This document shows positions 59,172 to 64,000 of a stretch of 64,000 nt of DNA, in pieces. Positions within the stretch are counted from its first letter, which is position 1. Every line of letters begins with the position of its first letter. The stretch lies in NCBI GenBank assembly GCA_949358305.1, contig OX442314.1:9973060-10037059 (forward strand), written 5' to 3'. Both the position numbers and the translations under genes were made by a program. Source of the DNA: Strigamia acuminata (taxonomy: Eukaryota > Arthropoda > Chilopoda > Geophilomorpha > Linotaeniidae). Below the pieces are notes generated by a model. It was not told the origin of the DNA. It did not search any database and was given only the letters and a program-made list of their open reading frames with translations.

Positions 59172-61874
59172 TCAGGAAGTAAAACAACAAAACTTCTTCC
59201 ACCCTTTACTCTTCTTAAATCCATGCTGGGAATGATTTTTCTCACACGAAAACGAGAACAAATTACTCATCTCAACGTTTTCCTTCGCCACCGTTTTCTT
59301 TCCTTTGCTTTTCCCGACCCCTAGCGCGAATTTGTGCAGCGAATTCTTCCTCTGCATCACCATCAAAATGGCCGTGTCGAACACTTCCTTGAGATGTTTC
59401 TGCGTCAGCGCCGAACATTCGATGTAGGCGGCCAATCCCAGCTTGTGCGCGAGCTGTCTGGCCTCGATTTCACTCACCGGTTGTTCCTTGTAATTGGCCA
59501 GTTCGATGAGCACTTTGACGTCACTGCGCAGATCGCACTGAGTTCCCACTAAGATCACCGGAGTTTGTGGGTTGTGGTGGCGGATTTCCGACACCCATTT
59601 GTCCGACACGTTGTAGAATGACGTAGGAGATACAACGCTGAAGCAGAGTAGGAAAATGTCCGTGTTTGGGTAGCATAGTGGACGAAGGCTGTCGAAATCG
59701 TCCTGGAATGGAGAGAAAAGGAGAATTTAGTTGTTTTTAATGAGGTGTTGGTCGGTGGGGAGTTGCAAGTGGGGTAAATGCAGAGCGACACTTGCGAAAC
59801 TCTCGTTTCGGGATCGTTTTATCTCGGAGTTTAGCTCGTTAGTCTCCAAATTCACTAAAATTTGTTGGAATTCGTCAAAATTTGTCGAAATTCGTCGAAA
59901 TTTGTCAAAATTTAATAATATTTGTCAAAATTTAATAATATTTGTCAAAGTTTAATAATATTTGTCGAAAGTCGTCGAAATTCGGTGAAATTTGTCGAAA
60001 TGTAATAATATTTGTCGAAAGTCGTCGAAAGTCGTCGAAATTCGGTGAAATTTGTCGAAATTCGTCAAAATTTGACGAAATGTAATATTTGTCGAAAGTC
60101 GTCGAAATTCGGCGAAATTCGTCAAAATTTGACGAAATGTAATAATATTTGTCGAAAGTCGTCGAAATTCGGCGAAATTCGTCAAAATTTGTCGAAATGT
60201 AATATTTGTCGAAAGTCGTCGAAATTCGGCGAAATTCGTCAAAATTCGTCAAAATTCGTCGAAATTCGTCGAAATTTGTCGAAATTCGTCAAAATTTGTC
60301 GAAATTCGTCAAAATTTGTCGAAATTCGTCAAAATTTGTCGAAATTCGTCAAAATTTGTCGAAATTTAATAAAATTAGTCGAAATTCGTCAAAATCTGTC
60401 GAAATTCGTCAAAATTGTCGAAATTCGACAAAATTTTATGGAAATTCATCAAAAATTCATCAAAATTTCAATCAAATTTCATCAAATTTCATCAAATTTC
60501 ATCAAATTTCATCAAAAATTCAACAAAATTCATCAAAAATTCATCAAAATTCATCAAAAATCCATCGAAATTTAGTCGAATTTCATCAAAACTTAGTCGA
60601 ACTTAATAAAAATTCACTTGTCAAAATTCATAAAAATTCCGAGATATTGAATAAAACCTTCTCAAAAACATGTATATTCAAACAATTGTTTTCGGCTTCC
60701 CATTCCCCGCGTCACTCATATCATATCATATCACATCTCATATCCAGTATGCCCAAGGTGAGTGGAAAAAACATTCCCTCGATCGCCCTCCACAACATAA
60801 TTACACGCCTTTCGCATTGCATCCGTTACAATACAAATCTGACCTCATCTGAAAAACAATATGATTAATAGCACTCAAAATGCACAATAGAAAAATGTCT
60901 GAATTATTCATAAAGCACGTGACTCGCATTTATAAACTTTTAGAATTCAAATTAAACCTTCGCCGCCATCTTTTTTTTTAAATATATATATTTTTTTTTT
61001 TAAGAATAAAAACATGTCATAAATATCCACCTGACTGCGCAACATCTTTCATTTTTAACCCATTCTGCGCACCGAGACTACGCATAACCGCCATTTATGG
61101 ATTGACCGATCCGACGTTGGAACGAGGCCAATTCGAACCCGATCACCCAGCGGGACCGAGTTTTCTACAGGTCACGGTTACATATTTCTTGTTACACTTA
61201 CAAAATTAAAAATTCTTTTAAAAAAAAATTAAAAAAATTGTTTCCGCATTTCTCGCTTTGCACCTTTCGCCCGGTCCAACAATATTTAGATCCGACTTTC
61301 CCACCCATAAATCCCACCCGTTCACCTCATAATTTCCCAGAATACCAAACCGCACGTAACAATCTGACTAATCTCTAAAAATAAATCCAAAAAAAAAAAA
61401 TTAAATTTGGACCGGTCCATTTATTCCCATCTAAAAATACACACGTTACATAAGACCTTTTAAAGATCCCCAAAAACCACAAATTACACATTAGAAAAAA
61501 TAAAACCCAAACCAAAAAAATAAAAAAAACGAACCGGTCCAAAAATCCTATCTAAAAATTACCTGTCCCGCCGTATCACATAGCTGTAGCCTCACGGGAT
61601 GCTCGTCAACCGTCACGACCACTGCAAATCAATATAAATCACAATAAATCCCAAAAAAATCCGATTTTAAATCAATTTTACCGTTATAATTATCGAAAGC
61701 CGTCGGCACGTATTCGGTCGGATATCCATTCGTCGTGTAACTGACAACTAAACTCGTTTTACCGACCGCTCCGTCTCCGACTAAAACGCACTTGACACGG
61801 CTTTCCAAGTTCACTTTGTTATAGTTTCGAGTTTCGCATTTCAAGTAGGCCTGGTCCCGGGATAGCGGCGGCAT
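59172..61874 (-). CDS. RHOU: RHOU/RHOV-type (Wrch/Chp) Rho GTPase
   Basis: Cdc42-related GTPase acting in cytoskeleton, adhesion and polarity through PAK and PAR6. Minus-strand exons 61874-61682, 61621-61563, 59702-59172; 260 residues, against 258 for human RHOU. P-loop [20 protein letters not shown], switch I PTAFDNY, switch [38 protein letters not shown] (TxxD base recognition), [16 protein letters not shown] with the SAL motif. The N-terminal extension is short (about 30 residues) and lacks the long proline-rich SH3-binding region of human RHOU. The C-terminus is basic and ends KKFCCFTS. Human RHOU ends CCFV and is palmitoylated; here the extra residue makes a CAAX-like CFTS. Intron 2 (1.86 kb) is filled by a 10-bp-period array. 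Confidence 0.96.
59850..60620 (-). repeat. 10-bp-period tandem array in the RHOU intron
   Basis: Alternating GTCGAAATTC and GTCAAAATTT decamers, more than 50 in total, with an AATAATATTT interruption that recurs with a period of about 60 bp (59930-60210). From about 60440 it shifts to 11-bp ATCAAATTTC units. A-rich on plus, so T-rich on the sense strand. Open frames on both strands here are artefacts. Confidence 0.92.
60621..61562 (-). other. Remaining part of the RHOU intron
   Basis: Non-repetitive, AT-rich sequence with a TTTTTAAATATATATATTTTTT stretch at about 60970-61000. Moderately GC-rich at 61040-61180. No exon recognised. Confidence 0.45.
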
Positions 61875-62464
61875 AGCACTTGGCACTTTGCAGGCAAAAG
61901 TTCAATTGCACTTCACCTCAGACAAAGTCGGGTCATCTCAACGGCACTTTGTAGCTAATTAAAACGGTTAAAGAATCGTAAAAACACACGATTTATGGCT
62001 CGTTAATCATAATCGATGTCGGGAAGTTCGTGGACACACTTTAAAACACTTTTTCAAGTTGCGATCCGGGTAACAACTCGCAACTTGTTGACCGCGTCAG
62101 GACTCACTCGTGTTTAAACACTTTCGTGTTGATGCATCGGCTTTATGCGTGACGGCGGGTCACGTGGTTTCGGAGGAGATGTTTTGCCGCTAGATGGTGG
62201 TAGTGGATGGTTGAAAAATGGCGGATTTGATGGTTTTGTTTATTTTGGTCGTTTTGGTTAATAAAAACGTTTTGTTAATGTGATTTTGGATGTTTTTATG
62301 ATTGGATGTGGTAAATAAAGGAGTGAATTAACTTCGGTGTACTGATTGAATAGTAAATTTATTCGTGGTCCGCAAATAAACAAAAGATTTGAAGGATTTA
62401 AGTTCCCTCGAATGGAACGCATTAGATGACAGCATGTTAACGAAAAATAAAAATTATTCTGTTC
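61875..62464 (-). promoter_or_regulatory. RHOU upstream region and RBM25 3' flank
   Basis: RHOU 5' UTR and promoter should lie here; 61900-62170 is more GC-rich (GTCGGG, CGCGTCAGG, GGCGGGTCACGTGG with a CACGTG E-box at about 62161). Both neighbouring genes are on the minus strand, so RBM25 transcripts end toward RHOU; an AATAAA on the minus strand (TTTATT at about 62357 or 62378) could end RBM25. No gene seen. Confidence 0.4.
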
Positions 62465-63781
62465 TCATTTTACAAGTCCCAATTTCTTAGCTTCTATTTC
62501 ATAAATTAGTAATCGCCACATTTTGACGACAAAAACTTCGGCTTCTTCGTCTAGAACCTGAAATTTGGTGGCAATTTGATGAGAATTTGATGAGAATTCG
62601 ATGCGAGTATTTGAAGAATTTGATTTTTACCATTTGAACGTCGTCTAAAATACACTGTGGTGTACTTCCTAGCATAACTTTGGAGCAAATAAAATCGACC
62701 AACGTTGGCTCTTCTTCGCCTATGTACTCTACAATTTTCTTGTTTATCCATGGTTTTATCCTTCTCTCCATTAAGTTCTAGAAAAATCAAAAAAGGGAAT
62801 TAGAATTCGGGTTTTTTGGGATATTTTCGTGTAGGAAATGTCAAGGTTTAATTTTTGATCAAAATAAATGGATTTTTATCAAATTTTGATCAAAAAAATT
62901 AAAATTTTATCAAATTTTGATTCAAATAACTGAAATTTCATCAATTTTTGATCAAAATAATTGAAATTTTATCTAATTTTGATCAAAACAATTGAAATTT
63001 TATCTAATTTTGATCAAAATAACAAAAATTTACCAAAATTTGATTAAAATCACTAAAATTTCATCAAATTTTGATCAAAATAATCAAATTTTGATAAAAA
63101 TAATTGAAATCTCACCAAAATTTGATAAAAATAATTAAAATCTCACAAAAATTTGATAAAAATAATTAAAATCTCACAAAAATTTGATCAAAATAATTAA
63201 AATTTTATCAATTTTTGATAAAAAAAATTAAAATCTCACCAAAATTTGATCAAAATAATTAAAATTTTATCAATTTTTGATCAAAATAATTAAAATCTTA
63301 CCAAAATTTGATCAAAATAATTAAAATTTCATCATTTTTTGATAAAAAATAATTGAATTATCAATTTTTTATCAAAAAACCCTCCTTCTACCCAATTTAC
63401 ATTATCAACAAGTGTCCAGTCGATGCCATATGCAAAGAGTTTATCTTTTTCTGTCGGAATTTTATCGATTAAATTTTTAATGTGCTTTCTTTTCTCTTCC
63501 TGATTCGCTGAAGTCGCCGTCGTGGCGCCTGTCGTATTCGTACTATTATTTGAATTGGGTTGAGCAACCGCTTTCTTCTCTTCATCGGTGTATTCTGAAA
63601 TTCAAAAACTAAATTAACGTCAAACACTCAAAACAATTTTTTTTTCAAATACCTAATGGAACTAATTTCCGTTTACGAGGCTGCGAATCATTACTATCAT
63701 CCTCGTCTTGATTGAAAAATTCACCGGCAACCAATTTTTTCCTTTTCGTCGAGGAATGATGCGTCTGATTCGGAGACGTAG
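62465..63781 (-). CDS. RBM25: RNA-binding protein 25, C-terminal part with PWI domain (runs off the window)
   Basis: Spliceosome-associated regulator of splice-site choice. Minus-strand exons in view: 63781-63653, 63594-63401, 62777-62631, 62557-62465 (stop). Residues run from a basic linker (STKRKKLVAGEFF; QPRKRKLVPLEYTDEEKKA) through EEKRKHIKNLIDKIPTEKDK and LFAYGIDWTLVD into the PWI domain: MERRIKPWINKKIVEYIGEE, PTLVDFICSKV, ILDDVQMVLDEEAEVF and VVKMWRLLIYEIEAKKLGLV plus K. This ending is almost identical to human RBM25. The RRM and the Arg/Glu-rich middle lie to the right of the window. The intron 62778-63400 is a repeat. Confidence 0.97.
62840..63370 (-). repeat. TTTTGATCAAAATAATT array in RBM25 intron
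   Basis: About 17 units of roughly 30 bp (AAATTTTGATCAAAATAATT plus AAAATCTCACC or GAAATTTTATC). Each unit carries the palindrome TTTTGATCAAAA or a variant, so the strand asymmetry is weaker than in other introns. Confidence 0.85.
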
Positions 63782-63839
63782 CTTCAAAAACAAAAACAAA
63801 AACCTTTAAAATCTTAAATTAAAATTAATTTTTACCTAT

Positions 63840-64000
63840 TAAACGCTATTATCTATTTAAACGTCAAATATTGCAATTTAAACGTTAATTTTTCAGTTTA
63901 AACGTTAATTTTTCAGTTTAAACATTAAAATTTCTGTTTAAACGTTAAATATTGCAATTTAAACGTTAATTTCACTGTTTAAAAATTAAATTTTCAGGTC
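63840..64000 (-). repeat. TTTAAACGTTAATTTTTCAG repeat at the window edge
   Basis: At least seven units of about 20 bp (GTTTAAACGTTAATTTTTCA and a TATTGCAATTTAAACGTTAA variant) in the next RBM25 intron, cut by the window end. Confidence 0.8.

Overview
The window is nuclear DNA of an invertebrate animal, most likely an arthropod. It holds many single-copy metazoan genes, each split by short GT-AG introns, on both strands. The background is strongly AT-rich, coding exons are more GC-rich, and there are no operons, rRNAs or bacterial signals. Several proteins align residue by residue with well-known animal families. The gene set (a RHOU-type GTPase, TMEM87, TJAP1-like, CRTAC1-like, a short six-cysteine CS-alpha-beta peptide with a phase-1 intron in its signal peptide) fits an arthropod or close relative, but I cannot name the clade.

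Layout, left to right. (1) 812-11977 (+): an ASPP (PPP1R13-type) gene lacking its 5' end. (2) 12993-16401 (-): a CRTAC1-like FG-GAP/ASPIC-UnbV gene, convergent with ASPP. (3) 16934-17725 (+): an unrecognised four-pass membrane protein, head to head with CRTAC1. (4) 17913-20097 (+): PSMC6/Rpt4, followed by a Ty3/Gypsy gag-integrase remnant and a partial copy of the PSMC6 3' end. (5) 21936-24034 (+): a WDR25-like WD40 protein. (6) 25250-27883 (-): a TJAP1-like coiled-coil protein ending in a PDZ ligand, head to head with (7) TBP at 28763-30361 (+). (8) 30794-35211 (-): TMEM87, 17 exons, head to head with (9) a second, short TBP paralogue at 35646-36861 (+). (10) 37009-37876 (-): COA6, head to head with (11) NAA30 at 38377-40899 (+). 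(12) 41968-42551 (+): CCDC32-like. Then a gene-poor, repeat-rich stretch (42.6-59.1 kb) holds only a secreted CS-alpha-beta peptide (48780-49008), a degenerate copy of it, a retroelement integrase fragment with a 1.4-kb satellite, a nested pair of DNA-transposon remnants, and an unspliced-CDS bacterial-type Nudix hydrolase (54335-54871). The right end has RHOU (59172-61874, -) and the 3' end of RBM25 (62465-63781, -), which runs off the window.

The genes are mostly unrelated housekeeping functions (proteasome, general transcription, splicing, N-terminal acetylation, complex IV assembly) and signalling or cell-polarity functions; they do not form one pathway. The most distinctive property is in the non-coding DNA. 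Almost every longer intron carries its own private, degenerate tandem repeat. Most are T-rich on the sense strand, and many have unit lengths near 10, 20-21, 31 or 41 bp. Exon coordinates in the entries were derived by hand from splice signals, reading phase and family similarity; phases were checked for consistency in every assembled gene.
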